DNA of 10,290 bases from Candidatus Saccharimonadales bacterium (GCA_030151825.1 JASLCP010000051.1:1-10290), one strand, 5' to 3'; shown: positions 1 through 6,149, numbered from the stretch's first letter. Translations and numbers: made by a program. The notes: generated from the sequence alone by a model not told the origin.

Positions 1-1
1 T

Positions 2-271
2 GGTATCGGCACTTTCCTCTACGGCCTCCTGCCTCGGATTGCCATTATCGGTATGACAATTGTTGTCGGCTGGGCATTCGTTGTCGATATCGTCAAATAC
101 CTATTCAAGCTCGACGACTGGATCGAAAAGACTTCTATCCTCGGCTATATTCCTGTTGATCCGTCGACATCGCCGAACTGGACAGGAATTGCATGGATGA
201 TTAGTGTAGGTTTGACACTAAGTATTATCGGTATTCTCCTATTTATGCGCCGCGATATTACCGCCGAATAG
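2..271 (+). CDS. C-terminal end of a probable ABC-2 type transporter permease (partial)
   Basis: The reading frame is open from base 2 of the window to a TAG at 269-271, so only the last 89 residues are seen. They contain a hydrophobic segment at about residues 5-25 (through IAIIGMTIVVGWAFVVDIV), a polar stretch that includes DDWIEKTSILGYIPVDPS, a second membrane segment (WMISVGLTLSIIGILLF), and a basic end, FMRRDITAE. A last transmembrane helix followed by an RRD-type tail is typical of ABC-2 permeases of the polyketide-antibiotic exporter type. The ATPase partner would be expected upstream, outside the window. The assignment rests on the pattern of the tail and membrane segments only; another polytopic membrane protein is possible. 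Confidence 0.6.
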   Translation, partial: GIGTFLYGLLPRIAIIGMTIVVGWAFVVDIVKYLFKLDDWIEKTSILGYIPVDPSTSPNWTGIAWMISVGLTLSIIGILLFMRRDITAE

Positions 272-297
272 ACCAACATCGCGATTATCCGTATACT
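269..297 (+). promoter_or_regulatory. Promoter of the lytic enzyme gene, 7 bases from its GTG
   Basis: TAGACC (269-274) and TATACT (292-297) are separated by 17 bases and match the sigma-70 -35 and -10 elements at four and five of six positions. The -35 element overlaps the stop codon of the upstream permease gene. Only seven bases separate the -10 from the GTG at 305, so transcription should start at or next to the start codon. No SD sequence is present. Confidence 0.6.
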
Positions 298-304
298 AGT
301 AAGA

Positions 305-952
305 GTGAGTCCAAAAAAACTAAAACGTATCGTGCGTCGACGTATCAAGCGACTGATGCGTCACAAAAACACCCTGATCGTTATGGGAGTAGCGCTATGT
401 TGTGTTGTCGTCATCGCGTACACTAACTATATGGAACATCGAAATCTCACGGTCAATCCTGCGACGTATGCGCCACTACTCGACGTTATCGCCAAAGCGG
501 AGAGTAAAGGCAATTATAATGCCTACTTTGGCGTGCCTACTAATTCATCGGTTGATTTTACGCGCATGTCGATTGCTCAAGTAATACAATGGCAGCGAGA
601 TTTCTTACAGCAAGGTAATGCTAGTAGCGCAGTAGGAAGATATCAGATTATCGACAGCACTCTCTCTGGACTTGTACGTCAGCTGGGCGTTGATACCGCC
701 AAGCCTTTTGACGCTCATACTCAAGATATGTTTGCAATTGCACTTCTAGAGCGCCGCGGCGCCCTCGAATATGTTAACAACGAAATCACTGCTCAGCAAT
801 TCGCTGCCAACCTCGCCAAAGAATGGGCCGGGCTTCCCAAAGTTATCGGTTCAAATCCCGATCAAAGCTATTATGAAAATGATGGACTCAATGTATCACG
901 AGTAGGTATTGACGAAGTACTGGGCGCAATCGAACCGATCAGCTCCCACTAG
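305..952 (+). CDS. Membrane-anchored lambda-R-like peptidoglycan lytic enzyme (GH104-like)
   Basis: The protein has 215 residues. A very basic N-terminus (residues 4-22) precedes one transmembrane segment (about 23-40), which predicts an N-in anchor with the rest outside the membrane. Residues about 56-185 resemble the lambda R endolysin/lytic transglycosylase fold. IAKAESKGN (62-70) places Glu66 where lambda R has its catalytic Glu (WSEGTDNG). SSAVGRYQI (107-115) matches the conserved GAGRYQ element. The segment LERRGAL (148-154) and the later EWAGLP (173-178) match the lambda KERGAL and IWASLP regions. The expected role is cleavage of peptidoglycan strands, either in the cell's own wall or, in an epibiont, in the host's wall. 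No phage lysis genes lie nearby, which argues for a cellular enzyme. The GTG at 305 is used because a promoter abuts it; starts at 332 or 356 would only shorten the basic leader. Its 3' end overlaps the convergent hydrolase gene by 14 bases. Confidence 0.78.
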   Translation: MSPKKLKRIVRRRIKRLMRHKNTLIVMGVALCCVVVIAYTNYMEHRNLTVNPATYAPLLDVIAKAESKGNYNAYFGVPTNSSVDFTRMSIAQVIQWQRDFLQQGNASSAVGRYQIIDSTLSGLVRQLGVDTAKPFDAHTQDMFAIALLERRGALEYVNNEITAQQFAANLAKEWAGLPKVIGSNPDQSYYENDGLNVSRVGIDEVLGAIEPISSH

Positions 953-1508
953 GATCAACACGATGTAACGTACGGAGGAGTACATACGCAATACTAAACA
1001 AATGACCTGGCGTCGAAAGAATTATCTCGCGGGCACCGTTAATATGACTATACTGTGATTTTATGACAGAATCACGGCGCGAATATATCGTCGTCGCACG
1101 CTGGCGAATACTCATTGGTAGCTTCATCAAAGCACGATCAACCTCATGTACGAGTGGATGAAATGCCGGATGTCGTTGTCGTTGATATGCGATGACCACA
1201 TCTGCGTTGTTATTATAACCACATATCGTCGTCACTTGCGTGACACGCATTGGCAACTGCGAAAGAACATAGAGCGCCATCGCGCCACCCGCACTTTCTC
1301 CCACTACGTGCACATCGCCATCCGTCGCATTATTTATTGCAGCAACAACACGTTCATATTTCTGCTGATATGTTTCATTTTTGTCCGACCAACACATCGG
1401 CACTACTGTCGTCTTCACGCCGTATTGGTGTTCCCAGCGCCGAAGTGCTAGTCGACGCAAAAAGTTGAATCGATCACCAAACCCCGGAATATATATAAAA
1501 TGCGTCAT
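939..1508 (-). CDS. Small alpha/beta hydrolase with complete catalytic triad
   Basis: The 189-residue protein begins with a beta strand and oxyanion-hole-like loop (FIYIPGFGD, residues 4-12). It carries the nucleophile elbow GESAG (70-74, Ser72), then IYSRRDSVI (141-149, Asp146) and PGHLFSI (167-173, His169), which gives a full Ser-Asp-His triad in normal order. The substrate cannot be deduced; esterase, lipase or peptidase activity are all possible. It is short for the superfamily, with almost no lid. There is no signal peptide, so it is probably cytosolic. It is the last gene of a four-gene leftward operon, 20 bases after the preceding stop, with GAGGGAA (1513-1519) as SD sequence. Its TGA stop lies inside the end of the convergent lytic enzyme gene. 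Confidence 0.8.
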   Translation of the reverse strand: MTHFIYIPGFGDRFNFLRRLALRRWEHQYGVKTTVVPMCWSDKNETYQQKYERVVAAINNATDGDVHVVGESAGGAMALYVLSQLPMRVTQVTTICGYNNNADVVIAYQRQRHPAFHPLVHEVDRALMKLPMSIRQRATTIYSRRDSVIKSQYSHINGAREIILSTPGHLFSIAYVLLRTLHRVDPSGS

Positions 1509-1528
1509 CTACTTCCCTCATATAGCAA

Positions 1529-1774
1529 TTATTCGATAAGTGGCAGTTCTTCGACATATACCCCCAGCACGCTCGCTAGCTTGTCGATTTTTTGAAATTT
1601 ACCATATTTAATCTCATGGCCATCATATGAATATAGTCGATAATAGTGATCGTATTCAACTACTTCGCCACGAAAATTTTTGGTGCTGGTTGGCTGATTG
1701 ATACGCTGGATATACCATCCGTCAGGCTCGACCAAGAGGATCCGCTTGAGTTTGGCGTAGTGATTAAATGCCAT
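1529..1774 (-). CDS. Small conserved-looking protein of unknown function
   Basis: This 81-residue soluble protein is not recognised as a named family. It is rich in aromatic and charged residues, with two visible blocks: RILLVEPDGWYIQRINQPT (residues 11-29) and HYYRLYSYDGHEIKYGKFQ (43-61). The C-terminus, KIDKLASVLGV (62-72), looks like a short helix. The pattern of strands ending in a helix suggests a small alpha/beta domain. It has no membrane segment, signal peptide or Cys/His cluster. It sits in the middle of the leftward operon, 17 bases after the YjjX stop and 20 before the hydrolase start, so it is probably co-translated. The SD sequence (AAGGTAG) overlaps the stop codon of the preceding gene. 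The function is unknown. Confidence 0.7.
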   Translation of the reverse strand: MAFNHYAKLKRILLVEPDGWYIQRINQPTSTKNFRGEVVEYDHYYRLYSYDGHEIKYGKFQKIDKLASVLGVYVEELPLIE

Positions 1775-1791
1775 AATACCCAGTTACTACC

Positions 1792-2355
1792 TTACTCTTC
1801 GTATAAATCCGGCTTTACGAACCGGGCCAATGCGACTGTCGTGGCGTCGATAAACTCTTGCTCGCGCGTGTATAGTCCGTCGCTTAGTACGCCGTTGGTA
1901 CCGTGCGTTTGGCGGATAGTATTGTCTTTGTCACCAAGCATTTCCTGTAGCAACGGGCCAAGTTCACCGCCCGATTCGATTCCTTGCTTGAGATTATTCG
2001 GAAGTTCCAGTCCGCTACTGTGGCCAATGCCTGTAGCGCCACCTCGTTTTGTCACTGCCACCCAACCATGCAAGTACATCCGACCAGCAATCATCACCGT
2101 ATTACCTTCTAGTCCAACGCCATAGTCCGCCGCCGGATGCTTAGCCAGTGCCTCCGCAGCACGGTTGGTTGCACCCTGAATTGATTCTTCATCACTCGTC
2201 GGCTGGTCAGCAATACCAGACGCCACGTCAAAGCCGCGCGTTTCAATCGTCGCTTGCGGAAACGCTCGACGAAACGCCGTTTGTACTGCGAGGTTTTTTG
2301 CTTTATTTTCTGATCCCACCGCAACAGAGATAGTGTGATGACTTGACTCTTGCAT
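1792..2355 (-). CDS. yjjX: Inosine/xanthosine triphosphatase (YjjX/DUF84 family)
   Basis: The 187-residue protein matches the DUF84 family of non-canonical NTP phosphatases, which hydrolyse ITP and XTP and keep deaminated purines out of nucleic acids. Family features in order are: VAVGSENKAK (residues 11-20) with the nucleotide-contacting Ser/Asn/Lys; the GFDVASGIADQP segment (41-52), equivalent to the family's V-ESGVPEQP; the SDEES...GATNRA block (54-66) with the acidic and Asn/Arg residues; YGVGLEG (78-84); and ELGPLLQEM (131-139), matching the family's ALGPVM region. The length is normal for the family (about 170-190). It is the second gene of the leftward operon and starts 3 bases after the stop of the iron-permease-family gene, which implies translational coupling. 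The ATG at 2355 is preceded by a weak SD sequence (AGGTAG) overlapping that stop. Confidence 0.88.
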   Translation of the reverse strand: MQESSHHTISVAVGSENKAKNLAVQTAFRRAFPQATIETRGFDVASGIADQPTSDEESIQGATNRAAEALAKHPAADYGVGLEGNTVMIAGRMYLHGWVAVTKRGGATGIGHSSGLELPNNLKQGIESGGELGPLLQEMLGDKDNTIRQTHGTNGVLSDGLYTREQEFIDATTVALARFVKPDLYEE

Positions 2356-2358
2356 GTT

Positions 2359-2754
2359 CTACCTGTTGCTTTTACCTTTTTGCGAGCGCTTACGAGCAGT
2401 CCGTTTCTGCACCGATTTTTTCTCTCTTTCGAGCGTTTCGTCACTCTTTTCTTCTGCTTCGATAAGATCTTTCTCATTGATCCCAAGCTTTTTCATAATT
2501 GCGTCTTGTTTGATATTCATCGCGAGGGTGTCACGGTTTTGCGTATTCTGGATGATAAACACCATCAAAAATGTCACAATTGTTGTCGTGGTATTTACGA
2601 TAAGTTGCCATGTATCAGAAAAGCCCAGTAGCGGACCACTCGCTCCCCATATAATAAGCGCACCGAGCGCGATAATAAATACCCATGGACGCCCCAACCA
2701 TGTTGATACTACTGTCGTAAACTTTGTAAATATATCTTTCTTCTGCTTCGCCAT
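2359..2754 (-). CDS. Low-affinity iron permease family small membrane protein
   Basis: The 131-residue protein has two membrane segments (about residues 23-45 and 49-70) separated by the hallmark GPLLGFSDTWQLIVNT. The second helix ends in FIIQNTQNRDTLAMNIK. These strings are diagnostic of the family named after yeast low-affinity iron permease. In bacteria its transport role is largely unproven, so iron uptake is only a family label here. The C-terminal third is charged and ends in a very basic tail rich in Lys and Arg, unusual for the family and possibly a nucleic-acid or membrane-surface contact. The start is placed at 2754, not 2787, because GAAGGA (2762-2767) lies seven bases upstream and the -10 hexamer (2775-2780) lies inside the longer version. 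It is the first gene of the leftward operon. Confidence 0.83.
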   Translation of the reverse strand: MAKQKKDIFTKFTTVVSTWLGRPWVFIIALGALIIWGASGPLLGFSDTWQLIVNTTTTIVTFLMVFIIQNTQNRDTLAMNIKQDAIMKKLGINEKDLIEAEEKSDETLEREKKSVQKRTARKRSQKGKSNR

Positions 2755-2761
2755 ACAATAG

Positions 2762-2780
2762 TCCTTCGGAGGCCATTGTA
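2762..2780 (-). promoter_or_regulatory. Promoter -10 and SD sequence of the leftward four-gene operon
   Basis: On the minus strand TACAAT (2780-2775) is followed by GAAGGA (2767-2762) and, seven bases later, the ATG at 2754. Transcription should start near 2768, giving a leader of about 14 bases with the SD at its very 5' end. No convincing -35 element is seen. It is divergent from the promoter at 2837. Confidence 0.5.
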
Positions 2781-2834
2781 GCACCATACCCCATTTTTTG
2801 CTCCTTACGGCTACGCCTATTCACAGAACCAGGC

Positions 2835-2842
2835 GGTATAAT
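2835..2842 (+). promoter_or_regulatory. GGTATAAT promoter element 8 bases before the exonuclease/GIY-YIG gene
   Basis: A perfect TATAAT (2837-2842) preceded by GG lies eight bases before the ATG at 2851, and no -35 match exists at 16-18 bases upstream. Expected transcription start is 2849-2851. An in-frame TAG at 2842-2844 excludes any upstream start, and no ATG, GTG or TTG occurs between 2851 and the DEDDh motif, so the start is fixed. Confidence 0.6.
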
Positions 2843-2850
2843 AGAAAGAG

Positions 2851-4233
2851 ATGTTTGAGGGAAATGCAGTATTTGTTGATATTGAGACGAACGGTGGTAA
2901 TGGACCACGGGGGCGTATTACTGAAATTGCCGCAATCAAAGTTTCGGGCGGCGAAATTATTGACACCTTCACCTCACTTGTCAATCCTGCGAGCCCTATT
3001 CCGCATTGGATCACCAGGCTTACCGGTATTACTAACAGCGACGTTGCCGATGCTCCCTATTTCGAAGATATCGCTGCACAATTATATGACTTTATGAAAG
3101 ATTCCATTTTTGTGGCGCATAACGTGTTGTTTGATTATTCTTTTCTAAAGCGCGAGTTTGCGGCGGCCGGCTACGAATTTAAACCAAAGTTATTTTGCAC
3201 CGTCAAGATGTCACGCGCTTTGTGGCAAGAACATCGCGGCCATAGTCTCGAAAAGATTATTACACGCCACAATATTTTTGTATCAGCCAGACACCGCGCC
3301 TATGACGACGCCAAAGCAATGTACGATTTTGTAAAACTAACAATCGCCGAAAAAGGCAACGACGCATTCCGTGAAAACATCGCTCTGCAATTAAAAACAA
3401 AATCATTGCCGCCGCACGTTAACGAAGTAGTGATTCTGAATCTTCCTGAAAGTCCTGGTATATACATTTTTGAGGACGATGCGGGCGCACCGCTCTATGT
3501 CGGAAAAAGTGTCAATATTCGTTCACGCGTACGATCACATTTTACGAACGCTACGACGATAGCCAAAGAGTTAAAGATGACACTCGCCAGCCATAATGTC
3601 AGCTATATAACCACCGAAACAGAAGTAGAAGCACTGCTTTTGGAATCAGCAAAAGTCAAAGAGTTACAACCAACATTCAATCGACTGCTTCGACGCAAAA
3701 CGAAACAATCCGTATTTTTACGTGAAGTAAATAACGATGGTTACGAAATAATTCGGATTGAAAATACCGACCTTTCACAGTATCAAAATCTCGAGAATAT
3801 ATATGGTGTTTACACCACCCGCGCGCAGGCAAAAGCACGGCTTGAGGCAGCGGCAAAAACATTTCAGCTCTGCCCCAAATTACTTGGGCTCGAAAAAACA
3901 AACGGAGCCTGTTTTCGCTATCAACTTGGACTTTGTAAGGGCGCCTGCGTCGGCAAAGAACCTGCCGAATTCTATAACCGTAGAGTAGAGCTCGCGCTGG
4001 AACGATCGAAAGTCGAATCATGGCCATTCAAATCTAAGGTGGGTGTGCGTATCAGCGACACCCGCTCCATCATTGTTGATCAGTGGATTGTGACATCAGT
4101 CGTAGAGCATGCCTTTGACGAACCCGTAGTTACGCCTGTCGAAGGTGGATTTGATATTGATACCTACAAAATTATACGAACCTATATACGAGCGAATCCA
4201 GGGGCGGTTTCATTGATAAACGAGGATCAATAA
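2851..4233 (+). CDS. DEDDh 3'-5' exonuclease fused to UvrC-like GIY-YIG nuclease
   Basis: This 460-residue protein has two nuclease domains. Residues 5-165 form a DnaQ-like exonuclease: FVDIETNG (Asp10, Glu12), HNVLFD (90-95, Asp95) and HRAYDD (148-153, His148 and Asp153) supply the DEDDh metal-binding set. Residues about 198-285 form a UvrC/Cho-type GIY-YIG domain: GIY (203-205), YVGK (216-219), Arg224 and the metal Glu265 in LLLES. A Cys-rich block follows with Cys341, Cys354, Cys362 and Cys366, spaced as in UvrC, where the equivalent cysteines hold an iron-sulfur cluster. The UvrC C-terminal nuclease and UvrB-binding parts are absent. The same fusion is known in Actinobacteria as a DEDD exonuclease-domain protein, often about 600 residues, so this form is short. 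The likely role is DNA repair by 3' incision plus end trimming. It probably has a leaderless mRNA. The gam-like gene lies 92 bases downstream. Confidence 0.9.
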   Translation: MFEGNAVFVDIETNGGNGPRGRITEIAAIKVSGGEIIDTFTSLVNPASPIPHWITRLTGITNSDVADAPYFEDIAAQLYDFMKDSIFVAHNVLFDYSFLKREFAAAGYEFKPKLFCTVKMSRALWQEHRGHSLEKIITRHNIFVSARHRAYDDAKAMYDFVKLTIAEKGNDAFRENIALQLKTKSLPPHVNEVVILNLPESPGIYIFEDDAGAPLYVGKSVNIRSRVRSHFTNATTIAKELKMTLASHNVSYITTETEVEALLLESAKVKELQPTFNRLLRRKTKQSVFLREVNNDGYEIIRIENTDLSQYQNLENIYGVYTTRAQAKARLEAAAKTFQLCPKLLGLEKTNGACFRYQLGLCKGACVGKEPAEFYNRRVELALERSKVESWPFKSKVGVRISDTRSIIVDQWIVTSVVEHAFDEPVVTPVEGGFDIDTYKIIRTYIRANPGAVSLINEDQ

Positions 4234-4259
4234 TACACAGTAAAATTCATATCCTTATA

Positions 4260-4320
4260 TCGACTTTTTGTAAATATGAGTATATAATAAATATCGTCAG
4301 CATTCCTACCTTTTAGGGAG
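4260..4320 (+). promoter_or_regulatory. Promoter and SD sequence of the Gam-like gene
   Basis: TCGACT (4260-4265) and TATAAT (4283-4288) are spaced by 17 bases and form a good sigma-70 promoter inside the 92-base gap after the nuclease gene. The leader of about 30 bases contains AGGGAG (4315-4320), an SD sequence five bases before the GTG at 4326. TTCCTA (4303-4308) can pair with TAGGGA (4314-4319) around a five-base loop, with one G-U pair, and could partly mask the SD. Confidence 0.65.
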
Positions 4321-4325
4321 ATACT

Positions 4326-4868
4326 GTGAACATTCCACAAGAAGAAGCACTCGATCAGCTCGTGCGCTTGATCGATATTGCCGGTGAAGCCGATCGCAAC
4401 AGAACCGTCCTGCAAGTCACGTTCGACGGACGGCTCAACGCACTCAAACAGGAGTTCGTACATCAGATCGATGCGGCAGCCCAAACACGCGACAAAGCGA
4501 TGGACGACATCCATCAGATCGTCACGAGTCACCGAGATTACCTCATGCGCGATCAGTCGGGCAAAACTCTCATCACACGAGCTGGCACCATCGAACTGCG
4601 CACGGCGACTGAATCGCTCGAAGTTGACGACGACGAACGTGCATTCAAGTGGTTGCGACGCCACGGACTGCTGCGCCGCTTTACCAAGTTTGGTAAGCGC
4701 ACCGTCGACAAGGTTGCCCTCAAAAAGTACCTTCGCGATCACCCCGAACTCGTTGACACGATGAGAGGCATGCGTCTTGAACAGCACGAGAACATGACCG
4801 TCAAGCCGGCTTCGACAAAGCTCGAGATCGTCCGAAAGTTCAAACCGTTTCGGCGACAGGTCACCTAA
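4326..4868 (+). CDS. Mu Gam-like DNA-end-binding protein
   Basis: The 180-residue protein matches the bacteriophage Mu Gam/host-nuclease-inhibitor family, distant relatives of Ku that bind double-strand DNA ends and block exonucleases. A long helical N-terminus (residues about 5-72) is followed by the family core: a beta hairpin TRAGTIELRTATESLEV (84-100), an acidic helix with DDERAFKWLRRHGL (102-115), TVDKVALKKYL (126-136), and a C-terminal segment MRLEQHENMTVKP (149-161), like the family's GITIKQGEEFVIEP. The length is close to Mu Gam (174). No other phage gene adjoins it, and it has its own promoter, SD sequence and terminator, which suggests a resident chromosomal gene or a very small relic. 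It lies directly after the exonuclease/GIY-YIG gene, so a role in DNA-end protection during repair is a reasonable inference. Codon use is richer in G+C at third positions than in the neighbours. Confidence 0.75.
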   Translation: MNIPQEEALDQLVRLIDIAGEADRNRTVLQVTFDGRLNALKQEFVHQIDAAAQTRDKAMDDIHQIVTSHRDYLMRDQSGKTLITRAGTIELRTATESLEVDDDERAFKWLRRHGLLRRFTKFGKRTVDKVALKKYLRDHPELVDTMRGMRLEQHENMTVKPASTKLEIVRKFKPFRRQVT

Positions 4869-4893
4869 CCACCCCGCCACTGAAAGGTAGAGT

Positions 4894-4919
4894 CCCGCTC
4901 CCTTTCGGGGCGGGGTTTT
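4894..4919 (+). terminator. Rho-independent terminator after the Gam-like gene
   Basis: Bases 4894-4901 (CCCGCTCC) pair with 4907-4914 (GGGGCGGG) to give an eight-pair stem with one U-G pair and a five-base loop, followed by GTTTTA. The run of T overlaps the TAA stop of the convergent membrane-protein gene. A competing pairing exists: CCCCGCC (4872-4878) is a perfect complement of GGCGGGG (4909-4915). Confidence 0.7.
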
Positions 4920-5199
4920 ACATAACAATACCTATCAAAAATACAACATACACCACCAAGGCAGCATACAACACACGAACACTCCAGCGATTATTTTTAT
5001 TCACACTCCAAAGTATGCTCCCCGTAGCAATAAGCAACCAACACGCACTGTGCCCGTATAGCAATATGACCTCTCGTATGCCTTCCGCACCTGACGCTCG
5101 CTCTGGAACCACGAAAAAATACACCGCGGCAATCACTATCGCAACTACCGCGCCGACTATTCCTACTACCTTATGACGTGATTGAATAAACTTCATCAT
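4918..5199 (-). CDS. Small three-helix membrane protein, unknown function
   Basis: The 93-residue protein has three predicted membrane segments (about residues 10-30, 43-62 and 73-92). They are separated by a short outer loop PERASGAEG (32-40) and a basic inner loop NKNNRWSVR (67-75). No catalytic or transport motif is visible. The start overlaps the stop of the preceding gene in an ATGA arrangement (5196-5199), a classic sign of translational coupling, so the two membrane proteins are probably made together and may act together. A second ATG follows immediately (MMKF), and either could be used. The stop codon lies in the T-run of the convergent terminator. The family is not recognised. Confidence 0.7.
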   Translation of the reverse strand: MMKFIQSRHKVVGIVGAVVAIVIAAVYFFVVPERASGAEGIREVILLYGHSACWLLIATGSILWSVNKNNRWSVRVLYAALVVYVVFLIGIVM

Positions 5200-5630
5200 C
5201 CCAATGCCACCACACTAAAACATATCACCAGCACCGTCACCACAGGAGTCATCGTATAGCGCTCGAGTTTACTGCGTGAAAGAGCATTAAGTAGTATGCC
5301 CGTCGCAAGATACACCGTTGCTGCCCACAAACTAATATCCAGGAGTGTCCCCGAGGAAATAATTGAGGCGAATTCCGCTTTACTACAGACAAGCACGGCC
5401 AAAAACGCATAAATACCAATCGACAGTACACTCCCCATTCGTAGCTTTGTCGGCAGCACCCTATGCTGTCCACCCCAAGCAAACAACCCCAGGGGCGCAC
5501 CCACGATAAGTGCCAACTGAAAGAGAGTCAGAAGCGTGAGAATAAATAGAATGATAATTGCAGCGATAAACATAGGTATTATAGTAGCCGTCATTGATAA
5601 AAACGGCGAATTAAACCATGCTGTTATCAT
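5196..5630 (-). CDS. Conserved four-helix membrane protein, unknown function
   Basis: The 144-residue protein has four predicted membrane segments (about residues 14-46, 65-83, 95-115 and 126-143). The loop after the first carries GAPLGLFAWGGQHRVLP (44-60), followed by TKLRMGSVLSI. I recall this loop as the signature of an uncharacterised membrane protein family also found in Bacilli, in which Gly, Trp, His and Leu-Pro are conserved; the recollection needs a database check. No function is known for it. It starts six bases after the stop of the kinase-like gene without a clear SD sequence and overlaps the next gene by four bases, so it depends on the kinase promoter. The next in-frame ATG is at 5594 and would remove 12 residues; 5630 is preferred because of its position just behind the kinase stop. 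Confidence 0.75.
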   Translation of the reverse strand: MITAWFNSPFLSMTATIIPMFIAAIIILFILTLLTLFQLALIVGAPLGLFAWGGQHRVLPTKLRMGSVLSIGIYAFLAVLVCSKAEFASIISSGTLLDISLWAATVYLATGILLNALSRSKLERYTMTPVVTVLVICFSVVALG

Positions 5631-5636
5631 AGCAGA

Positions 5637-6104
5637 TTAACCGGTAGAAAGAGCCATCACAATCTCCTCAATATCAAACTCGCCATTCTGAACTCCAACA
5701 ATCATATCGGCTTTCTTTGCAACTATTTCCGTAAAGTACGCTCGCTCGACCGCATTCCATATAGCCCAGATATTTTTCCAATCTTCCGCCGAACGATCCT
5801 GCCGCGGCACATCACGCCCTGTCGCCCACTCATTTCTGATATCGTCCGGTACCTGTACGAGGATACGAAAAGGCTGTAGTGTATCAAAACGTTCGTCAAA
5901 AACGCCGACACCTTCATAAATAATTACCTCCCCTGTTGCCTCTGCCACCACTTCGCGCAGCTTCGGCAGCCCGACAAACGGCTGGTAGTCATTGCCGTAG
6001 TCATCGAGATGATATACGTTTGCGTGTAATTTCTCAGCCAACAACCCAGCCAAGTACGTCTTGCCCGAGCCACCTTTGCCGTCGATTGCGATATACTTTG
6101 TCAT
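5637..6104 (-). CDS. P-loop nucleoside kinase-like protein (uridine kinase-like)
   Basis: Read from the ATG at 6104, the protein has 155 residues. A textbook Walker A loop lies at the N-terminus (GKGGSGKT, residues 9-16). It is followed by an acidic substrate-site motif YHLDDYGNDY (31-40) and a Walker-B-like strand EVIIYEGVGVF (59-69). The segment RNEWATGRDVPRQDRS supplies the arginines of a LID region. This order is that of the uridine kinase/phosphoribulokinase-like group, so a small nucleoside or related kinase is likely; the substrate is not certain. The length is shorter than classical uridine kinases (about 210). Longer versions of the reading frame, up to 6257, are rejected because the residues before Met1 look random and a TATAAT promoter (6116-6111) lies inside them. 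It heads an operon with two membrane proteins. Confidence 0.8.
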   Translation of the reverse strand: MTKYIAIDGKGGSGKTYLAGLLAEKLHANVYHLDDYGNDYQPFVGLPKLREVVAEATGEVIIYEGVGVFDERFDTLQPFRILVQVPDDIRNEWATGRDVPRQDRSAEDWKNIWAIWNAVERAYFTEIVAKKADMIVGVQNGEFDIEEIVMALSTG

Positions 6105-6110
6105 CACCCA

Positions 6111-6116
6111 ATTATA
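6111..6116 (-). promoter_or_regulatory. TATAAT element exactly 6 bases before the kinase-like gene start
   Basis: On the minus strand TATAAT (6116-6111) is followed by TGGGTG and then the ATG at 6104. With the usual six to seven base spacing to +1, transcription would begin at the A of ATG, a leaderless mRNA. A GTG directly before the ATG is the only alternative start. The -35 region is poor. Confidence 0.6.
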
Positions 6117-6149
6117 TAGCGTGACGCGCGCCAGCGACGAGTTCCCAGC

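Noticed and set aside
1146..1468. Plus-strand frames opposite the hydrolase gene
   Set aside because: They are shadows of a gene with a complete catalytic triad and an SD sequence; their products are low-complexity and lack SD sequences.
2755..2787. N-terminal extension of the iron-permease-family protein
   Set aside because: The extension contains the -10 hexamer and the SD sequence of the shorter start at 2754.
4227..4928. A 233-codon minus-strand frame longer than the Gam-like gene it opposes
   Set aside because: The plus strand has a promoter, SD sequence, family match and terminator in register; the minus-strand product matches nothing and runs across the terminator and the promoter.
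5630..5640. Separate promoter (TATGAT) at the start of the four-helix membrane protein gene
   Set aside because: The hexamer overlaps the ATG, and the ATG that would lie six bases after it is out of frame; co-transcription with the kinase-like gene is simpler.
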